Numbered from the stretch's first letter, positions 11,216 to 22,707 are shown. The stretch: 64,000 nt of DNA from Gonatopus flavifemur (GCA_018340375.1 JAFFJZ010000016.1:3789372-3853371), one strand, 5' to 3'. Made by a program: numbers and translations. The notes: a model not told the origin generated them from the sequence alone.

Positions 11216-13664
11216 TCAATATATGTAAGCCGGTTTTAATTTGTCGAGATGGTTGGTGATATAAGAATTTTCATCTGTCTGAATTGAAGCATTGTTATTT
11301 TCAGAGATTTCTAAAATTTTGAAGGGGCCTATGTAATGTTTGTCGAATTTGCTAATTCTTGGTTCTTTTAGAACGTATACCATCTGTCCGGGAAAGAATT
11401 TCATTTCATTGGTTCTCTTATCATACTGTTCCTTCGATTTTTGCTTCGAATTTACTAGGTTTTTATGGGCTATTTCTCGAATTTTGTCTAGGTGGGGGAT
11501 TAATTCGGTCAAGTACGAGTTATATGTTTGTAATTTCTCTGAATGTGGAAATGCTGAGGGTAATCGGGCTTGTTTACCAAGAACTAATTCGTAGGGAGAA
11601 AAATTTGTCGCTTCATGTGTAGAAGTATCATATGAGAACATTGCGAACGGTAAAAGTATGTCCCAGTCTTGATGTGATTCCATATAATGTTTCAAATATT
11701 CGGTTAGAACAATATGACTGCGTTCTAGAGATCCATTAGATTGTGGGCGATAACCAGAAGTTGAAATTTGTTTAATTTTGAAAATTTCCGCCAGTTGAGA
11801 TAGAACATTTCCTACAAATGCTTTGCCTCTATCAGTCAAAATACATCTCGGTGCACCGAAAGTGGCGATGCAATAGCGAGCAAATGCATCGGCTATCGTT
11901 GGTGCTCTGGCATTGGGGATAGGGATGGCGAGACAGTATCTTGTAAATGTATCTTGCATTGTTAGAATGTATTTGTTTCCACTGGGGGTGATTGGAAGTG
12001 GTCCTACTATATCTAATGCAATCTTATCGAAAGGTTCTGACGGTGTATCTGTAATTAACATTGGTTTTCTTGTTTTGATTCTAACGAGTTTTTGTTCTTG
12101 GCAACTTTTACAAAATTTGATGTATGTTTGGATATCTTCAAATATTCTCTTCCAAAAATAATGTTGGCGTATTCTGTTATAAGTTTTTCCGACACCTTTA
12201 TGACCAGCAAACAGACTTTCATGAAATTCTTTTATGATTTGAGGTCTAATTTCTGGTGGTGGAATTTCTATTTCTTCTGTACATAGGGTGATTTCGTAGG
12301 GTCCGTCTGAGAATATTTCTTCGAGTAGAGTTTTTAAATATTTCGGTCTTATGGGAGAAAATTGTCTAATGGGAGTGTTGACGCGAATGGTGAGCATGTT
12401 TTCTTCGTCCATAGCGTCTTTTAAATCTGTTGAATACTTTTTTAAGTTGTCTAGGGTAATTTTTTTTTTTAATGAGTGTGTTGCTATGATTGTATATGTA
12501 CGGGAAGTTGTTCTTTCGGAGATTGAAATTTCTCCTCGTTTGGAGTGGTACTTTCGAATTTTCTCCGCTATAATGTAATTTAGTTCTGCTAATATTTTGT
12601 ATGTGATGGAGTCGATTACTCCATCAGCAGGGGCGAAGTGGGCGTAGTTGTCTTTGACACTAGTCAGAGGTTTGTCCGAGATGAATACGGTACATTTTGG
12701 GATGATTATATCCGAGAATTCTAGCGGTGCAGGGGGTATGAATAGTGTAGATAAAATTGAGTCTTCTAATGGTATTTTGGATGTTTGCGTGTTATCTTCC
12801 GACTGTCTGAGTGGGATCTCGTATCCGTCAGCGTATATTAGTTGTTTGAATAATTCACTGATCGAATTTTCCTCATCATCGAGGTCGCCTGAGGGGTTGG
12901 GAATTGAAATTCTATGGGAAGTGTCGGTTGTCGGGGTATTTTGGAATGGATTTTGGGTTTGGCGGACTATGGTTTGTTCAAATGATGAGTTGTCTGATAG
13001 TATCTCCGAATCGTAGTTACTATGGGCTGGGCTTTGGTAGGGGGAGAAACCATGTATTTTCAATGTTTCTGATAAGGTTGGGTCCCAAATGTCTGAGATT
13101 GATGAGTTTGGAGTTAAGATAGGTGAATTTATGAGAGTTCTTGGGTCATCTGGATTGGATGGAAATTGGGTGGAGTTGGCATTCGGGTTTGGGTTGGATA
13201 GGGTTGATGGGTCTTCGTCTTTCAGGGTTATTTCATGGATGAGAGTAGGAAGTGGACTGGGTCTGAAGGATCCGAGGATTATAGATGGTTCGGTAGTGTT
13301 GTCAGGGTCGATTCGGTTTGTTTCGTCTGTTGGGTTAGGGTGTTCTTGGCCCCTACGTCTTTGTCTGACTCGAGCTGCGATGCAGCTCTCATCCGCTGGA
13401 TTAGTATTTGTTTTGGTGGTATAAGTTGTGTCGTCTCCGTATTTGAGTTGAATGTGATTCGCTGAAACTATGGGATTCCGGGATAAAGCGTCTGCGTTAG
13501 CGTTGGCTTTACCCAGCTTATAGGCAATTGTATCTAAATTGGGATGAGATAAAACTTGATGAGCCCATTCACTCAAACGAGTTCCATTATCCTTGAAAGA
13601 CTCTATATGGCGTAAGGGTTGATGATCTGTGATAATTGAGAATTTGGAATTGTGTAAGTATTGT
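11216..13664 (-). pseudogene. pol: pol, C-terminal part: end of RNase H, integrase and GPY/F-type module
   Basis: The frame is open from about 13660 to 11216; the first methionine at 13576 is not a true start. The first residues complete RNase H and end in ADALSRNP, as in Gypsy elements. A long, variable, acidic linker of about 300 residues follows, unusually long for this position. Integrase comes next. Its zinc-binding HHCC module is seen as H...GHKG...CKSCQ, and the catalytic core has D in DIVGPL, D in LTDRGKAF and E in NGSLERSH. The C-terminal module contains YIGPFKILE, the GPY/F motif. The protein would act in the nucleus to join viral DNA to the chromosome. This part of pol keeps an intact frame, but it is cut off from RT by the 13-bp duplication at 13697-13722. 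Confidence 0.9.
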
Positions 13665-14093
13665 TTAAACTGTTTTAGTGCATAAGTGATGGCGAGAAGT
13701 TCTTTTTCGAAGTTCTTTTTCGATGGTTGAATATCGAGTTTCAGTTTTCGTAAGAAGTCTAGATAAATATGCTACTGGGAGATCGCTTCCGACTTTTCCT
13801 TGGCTAAGGATTGCGCCCATGCCATGATCGGAGGCGTCAGTCGTGATTATAAATTCTTTGGAAAAATCTGGATATTGTAGTATTGGTCCAGAACAGAGGG
13901 TTTTCTTCAAAGTTTCGAAACTATTTTGTTGATTTTCGGTCCAGGTCAATCTTGTTTTCTTTTTCAAGAGATCTGAAAGAGGTTTCGCGACGGTGGAGAA
14001 GTTTTTAATGAATTTCCTGTAGTACCCAGCTAGTCCCAGGAATTGTCTGATTTGTTTTGTAGTGATGGGAGTTGGAAAGTTTCGAACTGCCTC
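13665..14093 (-). pseudogene. pol: pol, RT connection and RNase H, frameshifted
   Basis: This continues the RT frame after a TGA stop at about 14094-14096. It contains the FLGLAGYYRKFI-type connection segment and then RNase H, with TTDASDHGMGAILSQ and YLSR. Between 13697 and 13722 the 13-base word AAGTTCTTTTTCG occurs twice in tandem. It adds one base modulo three and throws translation into a frame that ends at 13665. Downstream of the duplication the original protein continues in the frame described for integrase. Confidence 0.85.
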
Positions 14094-15690
14094 TCATTCC
14101 TTTGGGTTGGGTCTCACGCCTTCTGATGTGAAAATATGTCCTAAACAAACTACTTTTCCTTTGAAAAGTTCACATTTTTCTGTTTGTAAGACCAGGTTAT
14201 GTTTACGAAGCTGAGTGAACATTTCACGAATCAATTTTACGTGTTGTTCTACGGTAGATGAATAAATAATGATGTCATCTAAGTAGACACACAGTCCTTT
14301 CCCTATCATATCGGAGAAAATTCGATTCATCAACCGTTGGAAGGTGGCTGGCGCGTTTTTAAGGCCGAAAGGCATACGAACAAATTCGTAGTGCCCGAAA
14401 GTGGTTGAAGAGGCTGTTTTGTCTGTGTCATCGGGATGAACAGGGATTTGATGGAATCCACTGGCCAAATCGAAAGTTGAAAAATATTGTGCGCCTCCTA
14501 AGTTGTCGATAATGTCTGGTATTCGAGGAATCGGATGTCTGTCGTCTACTGTTTTTGCGTTAAGCGCGCGGTAATCTACAGCTATTCTCCATTTCTTTTT
14601 GCCGTCTGGCCCTGCCTTTTTGAGGACAGGGCGTAATGGAGCGTTATACGGAGATTCTGATGGAATAACAATTCCTAATTCTTGCCAATTTTTAACCTGT
14701 TTTTCGATTTCGTCGATTAATGCTGGTGCGTATGGATATTGAGGTTTATTGATCGCGGAGAAATCTACCTGGGGAATTCTATGAAACATTGTAGTACATT
14801 GTTTGAGAGCATCACCTGGCACATGAAAAATGTCAGGGAAATCTATGATTAAAGGTTCAGTAACTTTCCGGTGTTCTGGTTTCAATTTATCCAGATGTAG
14901 TAATTGATGGATCAAATGAGCTCTTTGGCCACCTTCTTTGGTGTCGATTATGTATTCACCAAAATCTTCTTCGCTATCCGTGGAAAAATTATCATCCTCC
15001 GCCGAGATATGCTCAGGAATTTGAACTTCATATTGATCTTTCACATCCGAGAATATATCCTCGGGTTGTGTAGATCTCGTTTCGGATTTTGTGACATTGA
15101 CTGAGGGAGAGTTAGGAGGGTTTGGTTTCTTAAGTATGGATCGCTTGGGAGATTCTGATTCGATTTCAGTTTTATGAATTGACAAATTTTCCACAATTTC
15201 TTTTAATTCGCAATTGTTTGAGAAGTGGATTGGTTTTATTGGAGCTACTCCATTTACTATTGTGTTATGATGAAAGGAGATTTCAGTTTGATTTTGTACT
15301 AGGAAAGGTGTCCCTAAAATTCCATCGTATGGCACTTTGCAGTCCACTACGTAAAAGGATGCTGCTATGGGTTTCCTCGCAGAAACCAAATCCATGCCTA
15401 GTGTCCCTAATACGTTGGTTGAACCGGTTATACTAACGAGTGAAGTATGGTGGTCGTTATTGAAGTTAGAATTCAAAGATTTATGATGGATGATATTGAC
15501 TTCCGAGCCTGTATCAATTAAAAATTCGCCTCCTCCTTTAATTAATTTAGTTGATTTCAAAAATAATGTAGGGGGTGAAGCATGTACTATCAGTTGTGTT
15601 TCTTTGTCTATTGTGAGAATCGAACCTTTCGGCGACTGTCCTGTGGATCTACGCTCATCGGTTCGCCGTGACGATGAGCGCGTTGGTAGT
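14094..15690 (-). pseudogene. pol: pol, aspartic protease and reverse transcriptase
   Basis: The frame is open from about 15690 with no required methionine; the first ATG, at 15560, lies just before the protease. The protease has DTGSEVNIIHH, with DTG encoded at 15507-15515. RT follows with the usual Gypsy blocks: SPYNAPLRPVLKKAG, RIAVDYRALN, FSTFDLASGFHQI, FVRMPFGLKNAPATFQRLMN and the catalytic YLDD at 14274-14285. An in-frame TGA at about 14094-14096 ends it early; the same frame resumes with the connection domain. Expression probably depended on frameshifting or readthrough from gag, which cannot be judged because the junction is decayed. Confidence 0.92.
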
Positions 15691-15952
15691 TGAGTGTTGA
15701 GTGGATTGTGAAGGGGGCTGACTTCGACTATTAGAGCGATTTGGGGAATGGCGGGGGAATGGGTATTGGGATTGGTTGGGAGAAGGACTTCGAGTTCTGG
15801 ATTGACATCGTGGGCAAGGTGGGTCTCCCCATCAGGGGTCAGATTTCCCGTCGGAATGAGGGTTCCTATTTTCTCTGGATTTTTCGTGGCTCACTGGGTT
15901 TTGCGAATATTCTCGGTGAGTGTTATATATGTCTTGTTTATATTCCCGAGTC
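15691..15952 (-). other. Degraded gag-pol junction
   Basis: Between the gag stop and the open pol frame, fragments rich in Arg, Ser, Pro and Gln can be read in more than one frame, with several stops. This looks like the decayed C-terminal tail of Gag and the former frameshift region. Confidence 0.5.
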
Positions 15953-16890
15953 TCATGGATAATAGTCGTTCGTTCTATATGGTTCTTTCCAGCGTGGTGA
16001 AGACGGACTGTTTTGTCTCCAACGTGAATAATCCGGAGTGCTTATAGCGTATGTTTGTGGGGAATGAGACCTAGAAGCTCGGTGTTCGTTTTGATAATAT
16101 GGATAGCGCGGGGGTCCGTAGGCATCTGGACGGGGTACGTGCCTTCGCGCTGTATCATGGGGGGTAGGATATTGAGGATAGGAAGGGGGTGGGAAACTGT
16201 AATCCTTTTGATAGGAGTAAGGAGGAGAATATTCAGGTTGATTTAAGGGATTGTGTAATTGAGAGGGGTTGTAATTGTTAAATTGGTTTTGTGAGCCCGC
16301 GTAATATGATTCCGCCTCTATGGCGCGAGTACAAACGTTGTCGTAGTTTGTTGGAGTACTCACTTCACATATCGGACGATTTTGTCGGGTAAGCCATCTA
16401 AACAACCCGTCATAGCTGCTTCATTCATGTCGTCCTTGGCTGCCCGTGTAAGAAGGGTATCGTTGTCTTCAATAAATAAGTTCGCATCCCGAACAACATA
16501 ACTATATCTGTTCAAGAAGTCTCGAACTGTTTCGTTGGGACTGATGGAGGTGTTTTTTAAATCCCTCATAATTTGTTCGAATGATTTCGGCTTTGAAAAT
16601 CTATTTCTGAGTTCTTTAGCTAAGTTCGATAATGTTTGATATTGTTTGCCATCTACAAAATGCTGAGCAGGGCCTGTGAGTCGAGTCTTGATTTTGTCTG
16701 TTAATATCAATCCTTCTATATCAGGATTCATTTTATTGAATCGATCAACTTCTTGTAGAAAAATTTGGAGTGGCGGTGAGTTGCCATCGAACAAGGGAAT
16801 GCGAGACAATCGCTCGAAGATTCGGTACTCCGAATTGGATCGAGCGAATTCGATAAGGGTCCGTGAGACATCGGCATCCTGGTTTTCCAT
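15953..16890 (-). pseudogene. gag: gag, frameshifted
   Basis: I choose the ATG at 16890 (MENQDADVSRTL). The open frame continues upstream to 16980 but only through lysines encoded by a T17 run, which is unlikely to be part of the protein. The first 170 residues look like a Metaviridae capsid: IPLFDGNSPPLQIFLQEVDR, LTGPAQHFV and PNETVRDFLNRY. A shift at about 16360-16390 moves the remainder to another frame, where it continues with a Pro, Tyr, Ser and Arg-rich tail. No CCHC zinc knuckle is seen, which is common for errantivirus Gag. The product would assemble particles around the element RNA. Confidence 0.82.
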
Positions 16891-17037
16891 GGTTACTGCA
16901 GGGATTTGATGTTCGTTTAATTCGAGTTTCAATGTTTTTTTTTTTTTTTTGAGAGGAAAAAAAATCCTGTTGTATCTCAATGAAATTCGGCCAAATAATT
17001 CTTCGTTCTCTTTTTATTAGTTTGAATTTGCACGAAT

Positions 17038-17313
17038 TTAGAAGTTAACCCGGATTTTCGAGAGATCGATTCGTATGCGGATTGAAATTTTCGCTGTGCT
17101 CGGATTCGGAGAATTTATGAGGTAAACTCCTGGTTCCTCTGGTTCTTCTATTGGAGTGTAAGGTGAACGTTCGCTAAGAGGTTTTACTAATTCAATTTCC
17201 AAATCAAAAATTCTGTGGAACAATTTGGCTTTTTCCGATTCAGATAGGGTTGAGTCTTGAAATAATTTCCATTTTCATTGCTCAAAGACTACTCTTCGTC
17301 CAGATTTAGGCAT
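17038..17313 (-). pseudogene. Small upstream ORF before gag, with one internal stop
   Basis: From an ATG at 17313-17311 a frame of about 92 codons runs to 17038, broken only by a TGA at 17275-17277. It ends about 150 bases before the gag start. The encoded protein is charged and contains a stretch of Pro, Glu and Ile residues (SPYTPIEEPEEPGVYL). No family is recognised. It could be an extra N-terminal gag exon, a separate leader protein or chance. Confidence 0.4.
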
Positions 17314-17349
17314 ACATACAAAAAAAAATTACTTGCTTCAGAGGAGAAC

Positions 17350-17801
17350 TCACCACAGACTGCAGTCAAGCTTTCTCGAAATCAAGTAAAAAAAGGTTCT
17401 CAAAGAGACTTCTCTTCTTAAAGCTTCCTTGTTTAGATGAGAGGTTCACCACAGAATGCAGTCAAACCTCCTTGAAGCCAAGTGGAAAATCGCAAAATAA
17501 AAGGGTCCTGTCCTGCCAATTCCCTGTTCAAGAGTGAAACTCACCACAGAATGCAGTCAAGTCTTCGTCGAGAACAAGTTGATTTGGGCCAAGAGGACTC
17601 CTTTCGATGTAAAAGGGGGAGGGAAAAAAGATCTCTAACAATTTCCTCTGAACTCCTCTCCGAAAACTGTTGACGGCTCTGTCAACCATCAAGCACCATC
17701 TATATCGGCAGTCACCGACAATCGAAAAAGCCCGTGAAAAGAATTCAAATTTTCCCGTTACTCCTCTACAGTGAGTGAAACAACCACCACAGAATGCAGT
17801 T
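17350..17801. repeat. Four spaced copies of a 20-bp motif in the leader
   Basis: TCACCACAGAATGCAGTCAA or a close variant occurs at 17350-17369, 17445-17464, 17541-17560 and 17783-17801. All copies have the same orientation, and less conserved sequence separates them. Repeats in the untranslated leader between LTR and gag recall the position of protein-binding repeats in the Drosophila gypsy leader. Any such role here is inference. Confidence 0.75.
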
Positions 17802-19340
17802 GGAAGTCCCACAAACAGAGAAGAGAATAACTCGAAAAAAAAATCGGTACGGAGATTCAGGAACTTCACTTGAACAAAACTATTTTTCGGGCGAACTAGA
17901 GCACTAAAAAATTTGATGGAAATATTGGGAGGAACACACAAAGAAAAAATGATTAATCCGAACAAAGCTTGTATTTCAATCGAAAGATAAGACAAACTTG
18001 TTTAACGCGTTCGCGATATACGAAGCTACTCGTATACTTCCTATCGCGGTTAGTAATTCCCTAAGTTCTCGACTGTGAAAGATTGGGGTTCCTCGAGAAC
18101 TGTTGTGACGTGAAATGCGATAACTTAGGTGTGATTGCAGTTTGCAATCACACTACATATGTGAATATTCAAATCAGATCACAATAGTAATAAAATATCA
18201 AACAAAGTCTGGATTCCAGCTTCTCATGGCACACGCTCGTATCTGGGATGGGTGGAAGTTATAGAATGCTCCGAGAAAAAAAACTCAAATCTATCGAATC
18301 TTGGATCGAATGCAGTAAATCTAACTGTTAATAGGTTGATCAAAAAAAAATTTCAGTGGTATTGAATGAAAAATGCGTTCGTTTAATCAGTTATAAGGAG
18401 ATCAATTTGACAAAGAAAGAAAAAGTTTATGTTGAGAACTTGATTCGTACATTCAAAGTACAAAAAAGAGAACTCATTTTCAAAAAAAACGAAGGGAGGG
18501 TGAAACAAGCGTGTGGCACTGCTTCAATTAGAATACCTGTAAAGGATAAAATAGAAAAAAGGAGAAGAAACACATACATATGAACTTCAAAAATACAATT
18601 GGTAGTCTCCTTCGCCCCTGTAATCTGTAACAGCTGTCTATTCCTGGAAGATAATGCAAAGAAACGATAGGAGGAAAAAAAAAAATTATGTGTGTTGGTT
18701 GAGTGAATTACAGTTTTTTTTTCAAAAAAAAAGGGTAGATCTAATTTGTTGAGACTCAAATCGTCTCGACCCAACAAAGATTGTAAAGGAAAGAATGAAA
18801 TTATCAAGAAAAGGATTCGAAAGAGAAGAGAAAAATCTTACTCCATGTATATAGATGAAATAAGGGAAGCGAGCGATACAATGAAGAAGAATGAATGCTC
18901 GAGCGCAACGAAAACGATACGCGTGCAACGTACGTGGTTGTCGTCGACGTTGAAGAAGAATTACGATTCTTCGTCAATGAGGGTGAGAAAAAGAATCTAC
19001 ACAGCGTATGCGTTGTACATTCGATGCGTCAGAATAATAATGAAGAGGATGGAGAGTTTTGAGAGAGCATGAAAATGTGAATAGAGAGTTGAATGAACTC
19101 ACAGTTTCTATAGATGATTGATTGAATTATGAAAAATTTGTTGAATTGAAATAAATTGAATTCTCAACTGAAAAAAAAATGAATTCAATAGATAACGAAT
19201 CTTGATAATAATTTTCTTTTTCAAGAGATGTCAAATTGAAATTAAAATGAGATGAACAAAAATTTCATCAATCACCACCAGTCAATTTCACTCGATTGAA
19301 TGGCAGAGACAACGAAATGTCATCGATGAAATTCTACAAC
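17802..19340. other. Long untranslated leader of the errantivirus-like element
   Basis: About 1.5 kb between the leader repeats and the primer binding site. Short open frames on both strands are low in complexity and have no recognisable domain. No gene is supported. Confidence 0.6.
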
Positions 19341-19356
19341 CTCACACCCGGCACCA
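19341..19356 (-). other. Primer binding site
   Basis: On the coding strand TGGTGCCGGGTGTGAG begins four bases after the LTR end. Starting with TGG, the complement of a tRNA CCA end, it is the expected minus-strand primer site. I could not assign the tRNA species. Confidence 0.7.
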
Positions 19357-19360
19357 ATTT

Positions 19361-20874
19361 TGTTACGTAGTGAAACAGAGTTTCACTCTGTAGCAAATTT
19401 ATTTATTCATCGACACGACCTGAGCGGCTAGGTCGAGTCGCTTATGTGGGTTTGTTCAAATTCTGAGTTCGCCGAAGGTTGTGAAGAGACCTAGGGCGGC
19501 AACCGTAGTCGTATTCTCAAAGGAAACTTCAGTGTAAATACTCAAGAATTGCGAATGAAAATTGGCATGAAATGAAGATGTGCAGTTTGGAGATAGTAAA
19601 AGAGAAGATCATTAAGTAAGGTAAGTGACAAATATATTTCTCTATTTAGATTTAGAATAAAATTACATTAATACTTGGAGTTATGTGAGTGTGGAAAAAC
19701 GTGTGTGTGTTTGTGTAATACAGTTTTCTTTCTTACTCTTCGTTGTCTATTGAAAACCGTTGGTGATCCCGCTGGAGCTGGTCCTGAAGGGAGCAGTGTC
19801 GATGGTTGGACGTTAATGAGGAACAAATGGAGCCAGAATTCGGAGCCTAGGTCCCTCGTTTTGGATGGTGGTTCGCGCACTGAATTTACACTACGATATT
19901 TCTTATTTAATCTAACTCAAAGATGAATCTTTGAGTGCGAAAATGAATTGAATGAAATGAGAGCGTTGATAGTCGGTTTTTCTGACAAGGTGGAATTTGT
20001 CGGAAAAGAATGTACCGGCACGTGGAACTTGTGAGACGATGTCACGGTACCCAAAGACTAGTTTGCAACTTTGATTGGTAAGGCCGCGAATTACACGATC
20101 TCTTGTACAAGACGTGTCCCCGATAAATCCCGAAAATGTACTCTGGTGTTTTCATCATGCATGCTCTGTTTACAAGAGTGCAGATTTCTTAATTATGGGA
20201 GTGGGGAATCGCGTGATTGCGTTTTTAGCCGTATTCAGCAAAGTTCCACGGTTGTTATGCTCAATAATTCCGTAGTGTGTGCGAGAAGGAAAAGGGGTAT
20301 TAGAAAAGGGAGGAAACAAAGGTGCATAGCGCACTTTGGACTCTGCTCATCAGCGATTTTCAAAGTCGACGTGTATTTTGAAGATTGTATGAATCGCTTA
20401 AAGTAATCTAAAAGAAAATAATAATTGAATTGTGTTGAGTTAAAAATGTTTACAATTGAAAAGGTGTTTATGGTCTAATGGTATTTTTTTTTTAGAAACA
20501 ATGTTTCAGTAAATGAAAATAAATTGATGAAAGAATGCAGAAGAGAAAGATCGAAAAGAAATCAAGGTGGCTACGGAATTTCGTAGTCGTGAATCTCGTA
20601 TAATCGAATGTGACCGGATGTAAGATTGCTGAGGTTGCAATCGTGGTTCACTTTGGTGATTTCTGTTCGTTCTTAGGAAGCTTAATATTTGACCTATATG
20701 AGATGATGTTTAAAGAGTAAGGAGCGAGAAGCGAACACGAAGTTAAACGAATAAATTGCATTTTCTAGAATTATTATTATATTGTATAGCTTTCTGGATT
20801 CTCCTCCTTTGTTGAAAATGTAGAAACAATTACGAATAAACACAATAGATGAGGTTTTTGGTTGGCACATCACA
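19361..20874 (-). repeat. 5' LTR of the errantivirus-like element
   Basis: Direct-repeat partner of 4131-5624, 1514 bp. It has an extra 25 bp or so near 20790-20815 and scattered substitutions against its partner. GGTG at 20875-20878 is the target duplication. Confidence 0.95.
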
Positions 20875-20878
20875 GGTG

Positions 20879-22224
20879 ATGCGGAAAGGAGTACAAAATT
20901 CGCAAACGCACTTCTCGAAAAGGTTCCTCTGGAGTGCTATTCATGCCTCATTCCAGAAGATTCTGCATCGATTGGTGTATATCTCACGAACACGAATATT
21001 TGAGAAATTTTCAATCGACTCAAACCAGTACTTGGTTAATCCCGTGAGTGCATTTTGAAACATTGGGATTATTGATAACATGACGATGTAATGACATGAA
21101 GAATAATAATCAGATGTGAAATTTGATTATTCACCAGAGAAATGACACAAAAAATGCAATGTTCCCACACAGAATAGAACTTGACCGTTCCTCCGCAAGA
21201 ATCATGAATATGTCTTTTGCCGCTGGGCTACGGCTCTCATAATATTTCGATCCACATATTACCTTTATGAAGTAATGCAGCGAAGGAAAAAGACTCATGG
21301 TGTGTGAAATGATAAAATATCAATTTGGATGCTCGAATCTCATTATTCAGTCCATTGGAAATAATCTGCACTCAATCAATCAAATATTCAGTCTTATCAT
21401 TTTGATATTCCATCTGATAATCGATGTTGGTTTGATAAATCCCATTGGAATATCGCAGTGATTCCTGAATGATTATTTGATCAGGAAAAATTATGGAATT
21501 CATCGCGAGATATTTATCATAGATCTCCAAACTATCTGAGAATTTTCCAGCCATCGATTGATGATTCCAATAAAATCCATTGAAAATTCATCAAGATTCA
21601 AGATAATTATCAAAAATGCGTGACCATTAGAGACATTCTATAGAATACATATAGAGGTTCTTGGAAGCTTCATAATCAGTCATAAGAAGAATCCACAATC
21701 TTATGAAATTTATGAAAAATCAGTAATAATTGAGATTCTATTCACTGATATTCAATTTAATCCAATTAAATGATGAGATGCATCAGACCCGAGAAAAAAA
21801 ATTCCACATATGGACCCATATGTGGATTCATATATGGTCATATATGAAAGTGGGGAATCTATCAGCATTGATCTCACTTCTCTCTGCTGTGGTTTTTCAT
21901 CACATTTCATGTAAAATTGTGACATTTTTTTGTCCATATATGGGTGTATATGATAATGTATGATTGAATATGATCACATATGGCCATATACAGCTCCATT
22001 CATACATGATCATATATGGGCAAAATCCATATATGCTCATATATGTTTATATATGTTCATATGTATTTCATATATGTTCATATATGATCCATATATGTTC
22101 ATATATGATCTATATATGATTCATATACGCTCATTTATGACCATATATGAATTATTTTTTCCCGGGGATCTATATTCCATAATGAATTGCAGTTATAAAT
22201 ATTTCTATTTCATTCAAAATTTAC
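20879..22224 (-). repeat. Foldback element, outer part of the right arm (with a nested MITE)
   Basis: Reverse complement of 2214 to about 3310. The match runs to 21787, is interrupted by the MITE at 21788-22166, and resumes at 22169-22224. Confidence 0.85.
21788..22166. mobile_element. MITE, 379 bp, rich in CATATATG
   Basis: The ends are imperfect inverted repeats, CCCGAGAAAAAAAATTCC against CCCGGGAAAAAATAATTC. Comparison with the uninterrupted left arm (about 2265-2275) shows GA on both sides (21786-21787 and 22167-22168) where the empty arm has one. The interior is full of CATATATGG-like palindromes. There is no coding capacity. The superfamily is unknown. Confidence 0.8.
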
Positions 22225-22706
22225 AATATCTTTGACATCGCAATTCATATTATCATGATAATTCAATAATCAGTATTGAACTGGCTCTTTTATTGAAAAA
22301 AAAACAAAAAAATATCGAAGGGCCCCGGCCGAGAATCGCCCGGGGCGCCGGGTGAGTCAGTTCGATGCTGATTGCAATAAAATTGTCGTTTGGCGTCAAA
22401 AAATACGTATAACAAAGTTCAATCATGGGTAAGCAATGTAACCTCATTAACTGTAGGCCAAAATACACTTCAGGTACGTATGCTATGCATGCAAGAATAA
22501 AAAGTGCTAGCGTACCAGGTTGAAAACTAATATGATAATGAAAAACAAAGAATAGGAAACTTATTCATAGGGATACTAGCATACTTAGTCAAAAAACCAA
22601 TAAAATCAAGGAACACTTATTTATAGAACTCTATATCCAAGACGCCAACCAAATCAAACCAGGACACAGCCACGATATATAGGATACGCTACCAAATAAT
22701 GTGCCC
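22225..22706. other. Unassigned sequence
   Basis: AT-rich, with a short GC-rich patch at about 22320-22355. No gene or repeat boundary was recognised. Confidence 0.4.
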
Positions 22707-22707
22707 T

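Larger units (their letters stand above)
4131..20874 (-). mobile_element. Errantivirus-like Gypsy element with env (endogenous insect retrovirus), 16.7 kb
   Basis: The ends are two LTRs of about 1.5 kb. The 4-bp duplication GGTG lies at 4127-4130 and 20875-20878. On the minus strand the order is LTR, primer site, long leader, small upstream ORF, gag, protease-RT-RNase H-integrase, a 3.2 kb gap, env, polypurine tract and LTR. The integrase with a GPF module, the RT type and the F-type env fit Metaviridae (Errantivirus-like). The copy is defective: gag has a frameshift, pol a stop and a 13-bp duplication, and env a stop. The LTRs differ by substitutions and by an insertion of about 25 bp near 20790-20815, so the insertion is not very recent. 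The usual length for such elements is 7-8 kb, so this one is unusually long. Confidence 0.93.
2214..22224. mobile_element. Long inverted-repeat (foldback) element, split by two nested insertions
   Basis: Positions 2214-3700 reappear as the reverse complement in 3770-4130, continuing at 20879-21787 and 22169-22224. The two arms therefore form one palindrome of about 1.4 kb per arm around a centre near 3700-3770. Without the LTR element (4131-20874) and the MITE (21788-22166) the element is about 2.9 kb. Both outer ends carry GTRAATTTTGAAT. I found no clear target duplication outside 2214 and 22224. No transposase frame is present, so it looks non-autonomous, of the foldback or long-TIR MITE type. 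Its superfamily is unknown. Confidence 0.85.

Noticed and set aside
12648..13465. Plus-strand frames over integrase and its linker
   Set aside because: Shadows of the minus-strand pol frame.
17350..17801. CRISPR-like direct repeats
   Set aside because: Only four imperfect copies with uneven spacing, in a eukaryotic retroelement leader. No cas genes.
21730..22235. Frames rich in His, Ile, Tyr and Met
   Set aside because: Generated by CATATATG repeats in the MITE.
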